The translations under genes and the position numbers were made by a program. From positions 1 to 21,476 of the forward strand of contig JASLAV010000584.1 of assembly GCA_030146905.1 (NCBI GenBank): a stretch of DNA of 21,476 nucleotides, read 5' to 3'. A model generated the notes under the pieces. It did not search any database. It saw nothing but the letters and a program-made list of their open reading frames with translations, and was not told where the DNA came from. Shown here piece after piece: positions 1-7,553 of this stretch. The stretch comes from Lentzea sp. GTDB lineage: Bacteria > Actinomycetota > Actinomycetes > Mycobacteriales > Pseudonocardiaceae. The stretch's first letter is position 1. Every line of letters starts with the position of its first letter.

Positions 1-1085
1 CGGACCGCGTCGCGGACGCGGTCCGCATCTACCAGCTCGGCGTCGACGACAACCCGTGGCGGCGCAACAGCGTGCGGGAGCAGATCATCAAGGGCGAGGC
101 GGTGATCGGCGACCGGGTCAAGGGCCAGGACCGCGCGATCACGAAAACGCTGGACATCCTCAAGCGCGCGGCGCTCGGGCTGTCGGGAGCGCAGGCGAAC
201 ACGTCGGACACGCGGCCGCGCGGTGTGCTGTTCTTCGCAGGCCCCACCGGTGTCGGCAAGACGGAGCTGGCCAAGCAGGTGGCGGAGCTGCTCTTCGGTG
301 ACGCCCAGGCGTACCTGCGGTTCGACATGAGCGAGTTCTCCGCCCAGCACGCGGCGGACCGGCTGACCGGCGCACCGCCCGGTTACGTCGGGTTCGAGGC
401 CGGCGGCGAGCTGACGGGCGCGGTGCGCCGCCAGCCGTTCCGGGTGGTGCTGTTCGACGAGATCGAGAAGGCGCACCCGCTGGTGATGGACAAGTTCCTG
501 CAGATCCTGGAGGACGGCAGGCTCACCGACGGGCAGGGCACCACGACGTACTTCTCCGAATGCGTGCTGATCTTCACGTCCAACCTCGGCATCATCGTGG
601 AGGACCCGGACACGAGGCGGCGCAGCCGCATCGCCGATCCGGGCACGCCGTACCCGGTGCTGGAGAAGAAGGTCAAGGACGCGATCCGCGAGCACTTCAC
701 GACGGTGCTCAGCCGTCCGGAGCTGCTCAACAGGTTCGGGGACAACATCGTCGTGTTCGACTTCATCAGCCAGGACACCGCGCGCGGGATCTTCGCCAAC
801 CAGCTGGGCAACATCGTGCGGAAGGTGCACGCGGAACTGGGCGTGCACCTGGAGATCACCGATGCGGGCGCGCGGTTGCTGGAGGCGGCGTGCACGGCCG
901 ACGCCGACAACGGCGGGCGTGGCATCGGCAACGCCCTGGAGAGCAACCTGATCAACCCGCTGGCGCGGCAGTTGTTCGAGAACGACGCCCAGCCGGGCGA
1001 CCGGGTCAGGGTGACCGGCGTGCAGACCGGCGACGACAGCCGTCCGCCCGAGCTGTGGACGTCCTTCGAGAAGGGCGTGTCATGA
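1..1085 (+). CDS. AAA+ ATPase, ClpB/ClpA D2-like, 5' end outside the window
   Basis: The reading frame is open from the first full codon at nt 3, so the gene starts upstream of the window; an internal GTG at 72 is probably not the true start. What is visible is a Clp/Hsp100 second-AAA module: Walker A GPTGVGKT (nt 240-263), the pore-loop region GAPPGYVGFEAGG, Walker B VVLFDEIEKAH (about nt 444-476), sensor-1 TSNLG, the RPELLNRF arginine-finger region and a C-terminal small domain. Proteins of this family use ATP to unfold or remodel other proteins. Nothing shows a ClpP-docking loop. The stop overlaps the next start (ATGA), so translation is probably coupled to the FHA gene. The link to FHA, membrane and radical SAM partners argues against housekeeping ClpB. 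Whether a D1 ATPase or an unrelated N-terminal domain precedes it cannot be seen. Confidence 0.9.
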   Translation, partial: DRVADAVRIYQLGVDDNPWRRNSVREQIIKGEAVIGDRVKGQDRAITKTLDILKRAALGLSGAQANTSDTRPRGVLFFAGPTGVGKTELAKQVAELLFGDAQAYLRFDMSEFSAQHAADRLTGAPPGYVGFEAGGELTGAVRRQPFRVVLFDEIEKAHPLVMDKFLQILEDGRLTDGQGTTTYFSECVLIFTSNLGIIVEDPDTRRRSRIADPGTPYPVLEKKVKDAIREHFTTVLSRPELLNRFGDNIVVFDFISQDTARGIFANQLGNIVRKVHAELGVHLEITDAGARLLEAACTADADNGGRGIGNALESNLINPLARQLFENDAQPGDRVRVTGVQTGDDSRPPELWTSFEKGVS

Positions 1086-1675
1086 GCCGCACGTGCCCGC
1101 AGGACAGCTCCGAGGTCTTCAGCGACGACGAGGCGATCTGCCGGACCCACCTCTGCCCTCTCGTCACCGTGGTCGCGTCCGGACAGGCGGTGCACCCTCC
1201 CGTGCCCGGCACCCCCGCCGGTCCCGCTGTGACCGGCACGCCCGTGCAGGAGACCGGCCCGCGGCGCGCGGCGTGGTCGGCCTCGGAGTGCTGGCGGTGC
1301 GGGCAGCCGTCGCCGAACCCGGCCAACGTCGAGTGCCTCAACCCGGACTGCCACCGCTCGCTGACGCCACCCGCGATGCACATCGCGTTCCCGGCGGGCG
1401 AGGTCGAGCTGCAACCGGGCGAGAGCGTCAACCTCGGCAGGCAGGGCCCGCACGGCCGGGTGTTCCGCGACCACCCGAACGTGTCGCGCCGGCACGCCGC
1501 GGTCGGCGTCGACGAGGACGGCAGGGCATGGGTCGTGCCGTTCGCCGTGTCCAACGGCACCTTCGTCAACGACACCGAGATCCAGGACTCGATCAACCGG
1601 TCCCTGGTCTCCGGTGACCGGATCCGCTTCGCCGCCGGCACGGCCGTGGGCACCGTCACGCTGTACGACCGCTGA
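1082..1675 (+). CDS. Zinc-ribbon-like plus FHA domain protein
   Basis: This 197-aa protein starts at ATG 1082, overlapping the ATPase stop by four bases. The N-terminal part has scattered cysteines (C5, C20, C25). Then comes a zinc-ribbon-like knuckle with C70-x2-C73 and C85-x4-C90. A forkhead-associated fold follows from about residue 105 to the end, with the expected NLGR strand, the HPNVSRRHA phosphothreonine-binding loop and the NGTFVN motif. FHA domains bind phosphothreonine peptides, so the family role is recruitment after Ser/Thr kinase signalling; no kinase lies in the window. There is no signal peptide or membrane segment, so it should be cytoplasmic. In context it probably connects a phosphorylation signal to the neighbouring ATPase or membrane protein, which is inference. 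Confidence 0.88.
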   Translation: MSRTCPQDSSEVFSDDEAICRTHLCPLVTVVASGQAVHPPVPGTPAGPAVTGTPVQETGPRRAAWSASECWRCGQPSPNPANVECLNPDCHRSLTPPAMHIAFPAGEVELQPGESVNLGRQGPHGRVFRDHPNVSRRHAAVGVDEDGRAWVVPFAVSNGTFVNDTEIQDSINRSLVSGDRIRFAAGTAVGTVTLYDR

Positions 1676-1702
1676 TCCCCCGACCGGACAAGGACGTTCG
1701 TC

Positions 1703-2875
1703 TTGACCACACCGACTCGACCGGCCAGGCGGTTCCTGCGGCGCCCGGCAGCGGACACGACACCGCTGCCGGAACCCGTCGTCGACCCCCGCACACCGGC
1801 CACCGCGCTGATCGCCCAGGCGCAGGCCCAGGGCGTCGCCGACGCCCGCGAGCACGTGCGGGACAGCTGGTCGTTCGGCGACGCGGGCCAGGAGCGCTCC
1901 GCCGAGTTCGACCCGACCTACGTGCTCAGCCTGCGCCACCTCCGCGACGCCGCCGTGCAGTCCGCGCTGGAACGCCACACCATGGCGAGCGCGCGTGTCC
2001 GCTACCTCGCCGAACGCAGCGAGGAGGCAGGCGGCTTCATGCGCGCGGCGAGGTCCATGATGGACAGGCTCGCCAGGACCGCCGCCGGCGCACGGGAACC
2101 CGCGCCGGACCAGCCCCTCACCGAAGCCCGCGACATCGAGGAGATCCCCTCCGACGACCCGGTGTGGGAGGGCGAGACCGTTCCGCTGCGGCTGGTGTGG
2201 AGACTGCTGATCATGCTGCTGCTCGTCGCGGCGCAGACCCCGCTGCACCACCTGGTGTTCGAGCACTTCCTGCTCGAGCGGGTGTCCCCCGCGGCGATCT
2301 GGACGCTCAGCGCGGCGATGGCGGTCTTCCTGGTCGCGGCACCCCACCTGGCCGCGCTGCTGGTCCGGGTGCGGGAAGCGACGGGCACCGAACGGCGCCT
2401 ACCGCTGGTCGTGGTGATCACCGCGGTCTTCTGGACCGGTGTCGTGGCGCTGCTCGCGATCATGTGCGGCGCGGTGCTCGGCCTGCACCGCGAACGGCTG
2501 GAGCCGCTGCACGTCACCCCGCTCACCGTGGTGCTGATGTTCGCGGGTGGCCTGGTCGTCTCGGGTGCGATGGCGTACATGCTCGGACTGTCGCGGCGGC
2601 ACCCGTTCCAGGAGTCCTACGCGGCGCACCGGCGCCGGCGAGAGGTGATCGAGGCCCGGCGCCAGGAGCTGATCGACAGGATCTGCCCCGACCACACGGG
2701 CGATCCCACCGCGGAGGGCGAGGGCGGCACCCAGCCGCTCGTGGAGGCGGTCCGCGCCGCCTACGCCGCGGCGGAGGAGGCGTACTACACGGCGCTCACC
2801 CAGACCGTCGGCGATCCGAGCTTCACCGAGGCCGTGCAGCACCGCAGAGGCCTTCGCCGCGAGGTCGCCCCGTGA
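1703..2875 (+). CDS. Four-helix membrane protein of unknown function
   Basis: This 390-aa protein starts at TTG 1703, chosen because AAGGA lies at the right distance upstream (1690-1694) and the frame begins there sensibly. The N-terminal 150 residues are charged and mostly helical, with a stretch (roughly residues 70-130) rich in Arg, Ala and Glu that may form a coiled coil. Four hydrophobic segments follow at about residues 162-187, 198-222, 233-262 and 273-297. After them comes an Arg/Glu-rich cytoplasmic tail that ends in a helical segment with AYAAAEEAYY. I do not recognise a family. Its place between FHA and radical SAM genes, with the next start overlapping its stop, suggests it anchors this complex at the membrane. 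That role is inferred from context only. Confidence 0.8.
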   Translation: MTTPTRPARRFLRRPAADTTPLPEPVVDPRTPATALIAQAQAQGVADAREHVRDSWSFGDAGQERSAEFDPTYVLSLRHLRDAAVQSALERHTMASARVRYLAERSEEAGGFMRAARSMMDRLARTAAGAREPAPDQPLTEARDIEEIPSDDPVWEGETVPLRLVWRLLIMLLLVAAQTPLHHLVFEHFLLERVSPAAIWTLSAAMAVFLVAAPHLAALLVRVREATGTERRLPLVVVITAVFWTGVVALLAIMCGAVLGLHRERLEPLHVTPLTVVLMFAGGLVVSGAMAYMLGLSRRHPFQESYAAHRRRREVIEARRQELIDRICPDHTGDPTAEGEGGTQPLVEAVRAAYAAAEEAYYTALTQTVGDPSFTEAVQHRRGLRREVAP

Positions 2876-3504
2876 GCACGCTGCGCATCAGCCGCACCCA
2901 CTTCCCCGTCACCGCGCTGGGCCCCGGCACCAGGCTCGGGGTGTGGGTGCAGGGATGCCCGCTGGCCTGCCGGGGGTGCATGTCCCAGGACACCTGGAAC
3001 CCCGAGGGCGGCACCGAGGTCCAGGTCTCCGATCTGGTGGCGTTGTGGCGGGAGAGCGGCGCCGACGGGCTGACCGTGAGCGGCGGCGAGCCGTTGCGGC
3101 AACCGGAGGCACTGCGGGAGTTCCTGCTCTCGGTGCGGGAAACCGGCCCCCGCAAGGACGTCCTGCTCTACACGGGGTACGAGGAGCACGAGCTGGACGA
3201 GACGCAACGGCGTGCCGCCGATCTCGCCGACGTGCTCGTCACCGGACGCTACGACGTCACCCGCCCGACAGCGCTCATCTGGCGCGGCTCCGCGAACCAG
3301 CGGATGGTGCTGCGGACCGAGCTGGGACGGCAGCGCTATGAGCGGTTCGTGGACCACGTGCCCGAGCGGGCTCCGATGCAGACCCGATCCGATGCCGACG
3401 GTGTGTGGCTCATCGGGGTGCCCAGACGGGGCGCGCTGACCGGGCTGGAGCGGCGTCTCCGGGAACTGGGGCTGAGTCCCGAGGACGTCAGCTGGCGCCG
3501 CTGA
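2872..3504 (+). CDS. Radical SAM, 4Fe-4S single-cluster (NrdG/activase-type) protein
   Basis: This 210-aa protein starts at GTG 2872 and overlaps the previous stop (GTGA). It has the canonical radical SAM cluster motif C29-x3-C33-x2-C36 and the SAM-binding GGE motif at V69-S-G-G-E-P. Its length and the GVWVQGCPLACRGC context match the short activating-enzyme family (NrdG/PflA-like, Fer4_12). Family members bind one [4Fe-4S] cluster and S-adenosylmethionine to produce a 5'-deoxyadenosyl radical, often to install a glycyl radical on a partner. No NrdD or other glycyl-radical partner is visible nearby, so a role in anaerobic ribonucleotide reduction is unlikely. It may modify a protein of this cassette. 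The C-terminal 60 residues are specific to this protein. Confidence 0.88.
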   Translation: MSTLRISRTHFPVTALGPGTRLGVWVQGCPLACRGCMSQDTWNPEGGTEVQVSDLVALWRESGADGLTVSGGEPLRQPEALREFLLSVRETGPRKDVLLYTGYEEHELDETQRRAADLADVLVTGRYDVTRPTALIWRGSANQRMVLRTELGRQRYERFVDHVPERAPMQTRSDADGVWLIGVPRRGALTGLERRLRELGLSPEDVSWRR

Positions 3505-3788
3505 CCATTTCGAGAACTTCCGCCGACGGAATTCCGGCCGAGGACGGGTGTCGGTCGAGATGAAGGACGAGACCGGTTGAGATGAACGCCAAAAGCGGTT
3601 GAGACGTCCAGCCGGAAGCACTGGGGACTAGTCGTGGTTGATGAGATCAGGCCTGGTTGATGGCTTGACCAGTCATGAGATGCCTAGCGTCGTGAGCACC
3701 GGAAACGCACCACTGGCGAATCCGGTTCAGCGGCGCCGGAGAATTACGCATTCCCGTCGCCGAATTCCGAGGCGCACGGAGTGGACTC
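3505..3788. promoter_or_regulatory. 284-bp intergenic regulatory region between the two cassettes
   Basis: No gene is supported here. The region holds a 10-bp palindrome CGGAATTCCG (3527-3536), three direct repeats with exact 22-bp periodicity (3552, 3574, 3596) and two related TGGTTGATG motifs at 3635 and 3654. A possible -35 TTGACC (3665-3670) and -10 TAGCGT (3685-3690) are only 14 bp apart, so that promoter call is weak. The first repeat begins 236 bp before the start of the next gene. The region most likely controls the downstream protease operon. Confidence 0.45.
3552..3606 (+). repeat. Three direct repeats with 22-bp period (CGGTYGAGAYG)
   Basis: Copies are CGGTCGAGATGA (3552-3563), CGGTTGAGATGA (3574-3585) and CGGTTGAGACG (3596-3606). 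The start-to-start distance is 22 bp both times, about two helical turns, so bound proteins would sit on the same DNA face. The intervening 10-11 bp are not conserved, which favours binding sites over a simple duplication. Half-related TGGTTGATG copies follow at 3635 and 3654. Confidence 0.5.
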
Positions 3789-4772
3789 ATGTCTGGAACC
3801 CGTATCGACCCTGCTTTCGCGCGGATCCTCGCGGAACGCGGCGAACTGTCCGAATTCGCCGGTGCCGCGTCCGCCGATGAGCTGCGCGCGCTGCGCGCGG
3901 CCGTGTACGAGATCGTCCTGCCCATCGTCTTCGGATGCCTGACGAGGAAGTTCGAGCTGGCCCGCGGTCACCGCGGGTGTGCCAGGTCGGTGTTCGCGTT
4001 GGAGGACGCCTGCCTCGACCGCTTCCACGACGACATGGACGCGGTGCTGGAGGACGTCTTCCGACACGCCACCATGCCGGTCCACAACCTCGAGGGCTGG
4101 GTGCGGCGACGGCTCACGATCGCCACGGTCAACGGCTACCGGCGCAGGCGTGGCGAGCGAGGCGCGTTGCAGCGGCCGAGGATCCCCCGGTGGCTCGCCA
4201 CCCGGCTCGGCGAGCAGCCGCGGCTGATCTCGCTCGCGACCGACCTGCTCGAGTTCGTGGGCAGCGACGGCTTCGCCACCATCGAGGTGTGGCCGGTGGA
4301 CACGTGGGCCGAACGCCGTGCCCTGGAGTCCGGTGACCACGAGTCGGCGCGCCGCGAGGTCGTCCGCGACATCGAGGTGGTGCTCACCGCGATGCGCGCC
4401 CGTCCCGCCTGGTACGAGGCCTACGTCGAGCGTCCGCTCGGCTGCAAGCGGCACCCGGTCGTGCCGATCCCCCGGACCCCCGGAGACGCCTGTGACGACG
4501 TCCCCGCACCGCCCGACTCCGACGAGGTGCTGCTGGCCGAGCTCGCCGGCATCGCCGTGCGGACCATCGGCAGCCGCATCGCCGACGGTGAGAACCCGCG
4601 CACCGTCGCGGCGGACGTGGTCGTGCAGGTCTTCACGGACGGCTTGGGCACCGGGTTCGACCGGCTCCCCGGTGGCACGACCGCGTTCGACGACCTGGTC
4701 GCGGCCGGCCTCACCGATCTCGCGACCGTCGAGCGGGTCCTGGCCACCGTCCTGGCCGACAGGCCCGTGTGA
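3789..4772 (+). CDS. Unrecognised 327-aa protein, faint sigma-70 region 2 resemblance
   Basis: ATG 3789 is preceded by GGAG (3778-3781) at good spacing. I do not recognise the family. A stretch at roughly residues 80-140 reads like the core of sigma-70 region 2 (acidic VLEDVF, then NLEGWVRRRLTIATVNGYRR with a basic RRRR cluster). No region 4 helix-turn-helix is apparent, so a sigma-factor function is doubtful. The C-terminal 100 residues contain an acidic linker and a helical end (LAELAGIAVRTIG to LATVLADRP). There is no signal peptide or membrane segment. It is the first gene of the protease operon and lies 57 bp before the CHAT gene. Possible roles are an operon regulator or an adaptor; neither is shown. 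Confidence 0.7.
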   Translation: MSGTRIDPAFARILAERGELSEFAGAASADELRALRAAVYEIVLPIVFGCLTRKFELARGHRGCARSVFALEDACLDRFHDDMDAVLEDVFRHATMPVHNLEGWVRRRLTIATVNGYRRRRGERGALQRPRIPRWLATRLGEQPRLISLATDLLEFVGSDGFATIEVWPVDTWAERRALESGDHESARREVVRDIEVVLTAMRARPAWYEAYVERPLGCKRHPVVPIPRTPGDACDDVPAPPDSDEVLLAELAGIAVRTIGSRIADGENPRTVAADVVVQVFTDGLGTGFDRLPGGTTAFDDLVAAGLTDLATVERVLATVLADRPV

Positions 4773-4829
4773 GGCCGCCCGTCCGTCATTACCGAACAGA
4801 ACCTGCCGCACCACCGGGGAGAGCACCGG

Positions 4830-7514
4830 ATGACCGAGATGGACGAGATCGTCGCGCGGGCCGAGGCCGCCATCGGCCGCGCCACGTCGTTGCGGGGATC
4901 GGAGGTGGCCGCGTTCACGGCCGAGCTGGCGTCGCTGCCGGAGGGCGAGCCCGAGCGCAGCAGGCTGGCGGTGTCGCTGGTCATGGCGTTGAACGACCTG
5001 ACGCGCCCGGTGTCGCTCGATGTCCTGCCGCACCTCGACGGCCTGCTGCGGCTGGTGGACCACGTCCCTGCGTCGCTGGCGATCTGGCCGCAGGTGCGCG
5101 CCTTCACCAGGGCACAGGTGCTGATGCACTCCGCCGGGGCAGGTGAGCGGATCGACCACGCGGCGGCCGATCGTGAGCTGGCCGAGGCGGAGGAGGTCCT
5201 TCGCGGTTCCCGGGCAGCGAAGAACTTCGTCGCGCTCGCCAGGGAGATGGTCGCGGCGACGGCCGATGACACGTCCAACATGCCCGTGGGGCTGCGCCGG
5301 GTGGTGGACATGCTTATAGCCCGACTCGACGAGCTGCCCGACCACCCCCTCGGCGGCCAGATCAAGTCCTGCGGCGAAATGCTCAAGAAGATGGCGGACG
5401 CAACGCGGAAACACGACCCCATGGCCGTACGGCAACTGCTGCAGGACCTCCAGGACCAGAGCGCGGCGCTGCCTCTGGACATGGGGCTCACCCCGATCTT
5501 CGACAAGAGCAGGGAGGACATCGAGGTTCTGCTCGACCTGACGGACCCCACCACGTCCGCGCATGGCCGGGCCGCCGCCGAGCAGAAGGTCAAGGAGAGG
5601 ACCACGAGCGGCTCGCCCTCCGAGCGGGCCATGATGCTCGTCCTCGCCGCCGCCGGGTGCTTCGGCGAGAACGTCACCGATGTCGCTCGCGTCGAGGAAG
5701 GCATCGCCCAGTGCCGCGAGGCCGCCGAGCTCACCCGCCGCGGCGAGGAGGTGCACGCGTTCGCCCTCGGCGGTGCCGCGATGGGGATGTACCGGCGTTC
5801 GGAGCTGACAGGATCGGTCCGAGGGCTCGACGAAGCCGAGGAGGTCTGCGCCCGCCTCCTCGAACTGCTGGACGAACGCGATCCGCAATGGACGACCACG
5901 AACGAGCTGCTGGCCGCGATCCGCCAGCGTCTCGGCGATCTGGACACGGCCAGCACCTTCGACTCGTCGGCACAGCGCACCCACGTGTGGCGGGCGCTCC
6001 TGGAACCCGACCCAGCCGAAGCAGGCCGCTCCGTCAAGAACGCCGCGGAGACCGCGATCGGCATCGCACACCGGTGTGTGGTGTCCAATCGCGTGACAGA
6101 CGCCCTCCGAGCGCTGGACACCGGCCGAGGACTCCTGCTCTTCGCCGAGACCGAGCTCCGCCGCATCCCGGCCAGGCTCACCGCGATGGGCCACCGCGAT
6201 CTCGCCGAACGCTGGGAACGGGAGGGACGTGACTCCGTCCCGTTGCGCCGCGAGGTCCTGGCCGCCGTGCGGAGCCACCCCGAGTCGGTCGGCAGCCTGC
6301 TCGACCCGCCGTCGCACGCCGAGATCCGCACCGCGCTGACGGCGACGGGAGCGGACGCGCTCGTCTACCTCGTGCCGGGTGACAACGCGATGCCGGGGCT
6401 CGCGGTGATCGCTCCGAAGGACGGCCCCGCCGCGTTCATGATGCTGCACAACCTGCAGGTGGGCAGGGGTTCCGACGCCGAGCGGTACCTGGTCGCGCTG
6501 GCCGACCGCTCACGCGAGGTCGAGCCGCCGCCCGGTGCCGGTTTCAGCGAGATGGTCGGCGTGCTCTGCGACTGGGCGTGGAACTCCGCGATCGGACCGC
6601 TCCTCGAGACGTACTTCGCCCGTGCGCTCCCCGGCGGGGAACCGAGGATCGTGCTGGTGCCGATGGGCGACCTCGCGCGCATCCCGTGGCAGGCGGCGCG
6701 GCGGGCCGACGGCGTGCACGCCGTGCAGCTCGCGGCGTTCTCCCAGGCCGTGTCCGCCCGGCTCTTCTGCGAGAACGCCAGGAAGTCCCGCATCAGGCCG
6801 ACGTCCACCGCGCTCGTCGTCGGTGACCCTGACACGAAGAGCCCGGCCATCCCGCTCAAAGCGGCGCGCGTCGAGGCCTACGCGGTGCGCAACGCCTTCT
6901 ACCGAGGTGGGCGCTACGTGGGCCGCCGGCCCAACAACTCGAACAGCCCGTCGGGCAGGGGAACCCTGACCGAGGTCCGCGAATGGCTCGCGGACGCCGC
7001 TCCCCAGGCGGGCACCACCCTGCACCTCGCATGCCACGGCCGGTTCGCGGGAGGCGAGTCGTCCGGGCGGGCGGAACTGCTGCTGGCCCCCGACGACGCC
7101 GACGGCCCGGGGCCGGGTGAGCTGAACGCCGCCGAGATCATGCGGGTGCTCGCCGCCGTGCCGGAACGCCGCATCGGCCTGGTCGTGATCGCCGCCTGCA
7201 ACACCGGCCGTTCGATCCACGGCTACGACGAGGCCTACAGCCTCGGCACGGCCTTCCTCGCCGCCGGCGCCCGCACGGTCCTCTCGACCCAGTGGGCGAT
7301 CCCCGACGAGGAGACGTCCGCGCTGATGTTCGTCTTCCACCACCACCTGCGTGAGGAAGGCCTGCCGCCGTGGGACGCCCTGCGCCGCGCACAGCTCTGG
7401 ATGCTCGACCCGGACCGCGAGCCACCCGCCTCCATGCCTGCCGACCTCGCGTCGATGGTGGCGAACCACCACGACGTCGTCGCGTGGGCCGGTTTCGTCC
7501 ACGGCGGCCACTGA
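4830..7514 (+). CDS. CHAT-domain caspase-like protease with N-terminal helical repeats
   Basis: This 894-aa protein starts at ATG 4830 behind GGGGAGAG (4816-4823). Residues 1 to about 470 are helical and TPR-like, ending in the ALRALDTGRGLLLFAETE segment usual before CHAT domains. The CHAT domain (Caspase HetF Associated with TPRs) runs from about residue 495 to the end. Its catalytic dyad is visible: His736 in LHLACHGRF and Cys790 in VVIAACNTG, followed by the conserved AFLAAGARTVLSTQW. CHAT enzymes are clan CD cysteine endopeptidases. In bacteria they act in conflict or death responses, for example in type III-E CRISPR (TPR-CHAT) and next to gasdermins. Here the repeats would sense a partner and release protease activity. 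Substrate unknown; other operon products are candidates. Confidence 0.92.
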   Translation: MTEMDEIVARAEAAIGRATSLRGSEVAAFTAELASLPEGEPERSRLAVSLVMALNDLTRPVSLDVLPHLDGLLRLVDHVPASLAIWPQVRAFTRAQVLMHSAGAGERIDHAAADRELAEAEEVLRGSRAAKNFVALAREMVAATADDTSNMPVGLRRVVDMLIARLDELPDHPLGGQIKSCGEMLKKMADATRKHDPMAVRQLLQDLQDQSAALPLDMGLTPIFDKSREDIEVLLDLTDPTTSAHGRAAAEQKVKERTTSGSPSERAMMLVLAAAGCFGENVTDVARVEEGIAQCREAAELTRRGEEVHAFALGGAAMGMYRRSELTGSVRGLDEAEEVCARLLELLDERDPQWTTTNELLAAIRQRLGDLDTASTFDSSAQRTHVWRALLEPDPAEAGRSVKNAAETAIGIAHRCVVSNRVTDALRALDTGRGLLLFAETELRRIPARLTAMGHRDLAERWEREGRDSVPLRREVLAAVRSHPESVGSLLDPPSHAEIRTALTATGADALVYLVPGDNAMPGLAVIAPKDGPAAFMMLHNLQVGRGSDAERYLVALADRSREVEPPPGAGFSEMVGVLCDWAWNSAIGPLLETYFARALPGGEPRIVLVPMGDLARIPWQAARRADGVHAVQLAAFSQAVSARLFCENARKSRIRPTSTALVVGDPDTKSPAIPLKAARVEAYAVRNAFYRGGRYVGRRPNNSNSPSGRGTLTEVREWLADAAPQAGTTLHLACHGRFAGGESSGRAELLLAPDDADGPGPGELNAAEIMRVLAAVPERRIGLVVIAACNTGRSIHGYDEAYSLGTAFLAAGARTVLSTQWAIPDEETSALMFVFHHHLREEGLPPWDALRRAQLWMLDPDREPPASMPADLASMVANHHDVVAWAGFVHGGH

Positions 7515-7553
7515 ACACCCCCTACCCGCACCACTACGTACCGGAGGAAACCC

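Noticed and set aside
2872..3504. Classical anaerobic ribonucleotide reductase activator (nrdG)
   Set aside because: The motif fits, but no nrdD is adjacent and the gene is locked into an ATPase/FHA cassette, so a gene symbol would mislead.
3744..6449. Very long open frame on the minus strand opposite the 327-aa and CHAT genes
   Set aside because: It lacks recognisable motifs, has the low-complexity composition typical of antisense shadows in GC-rich DNA, and overlaps genes with clear domain motifs.
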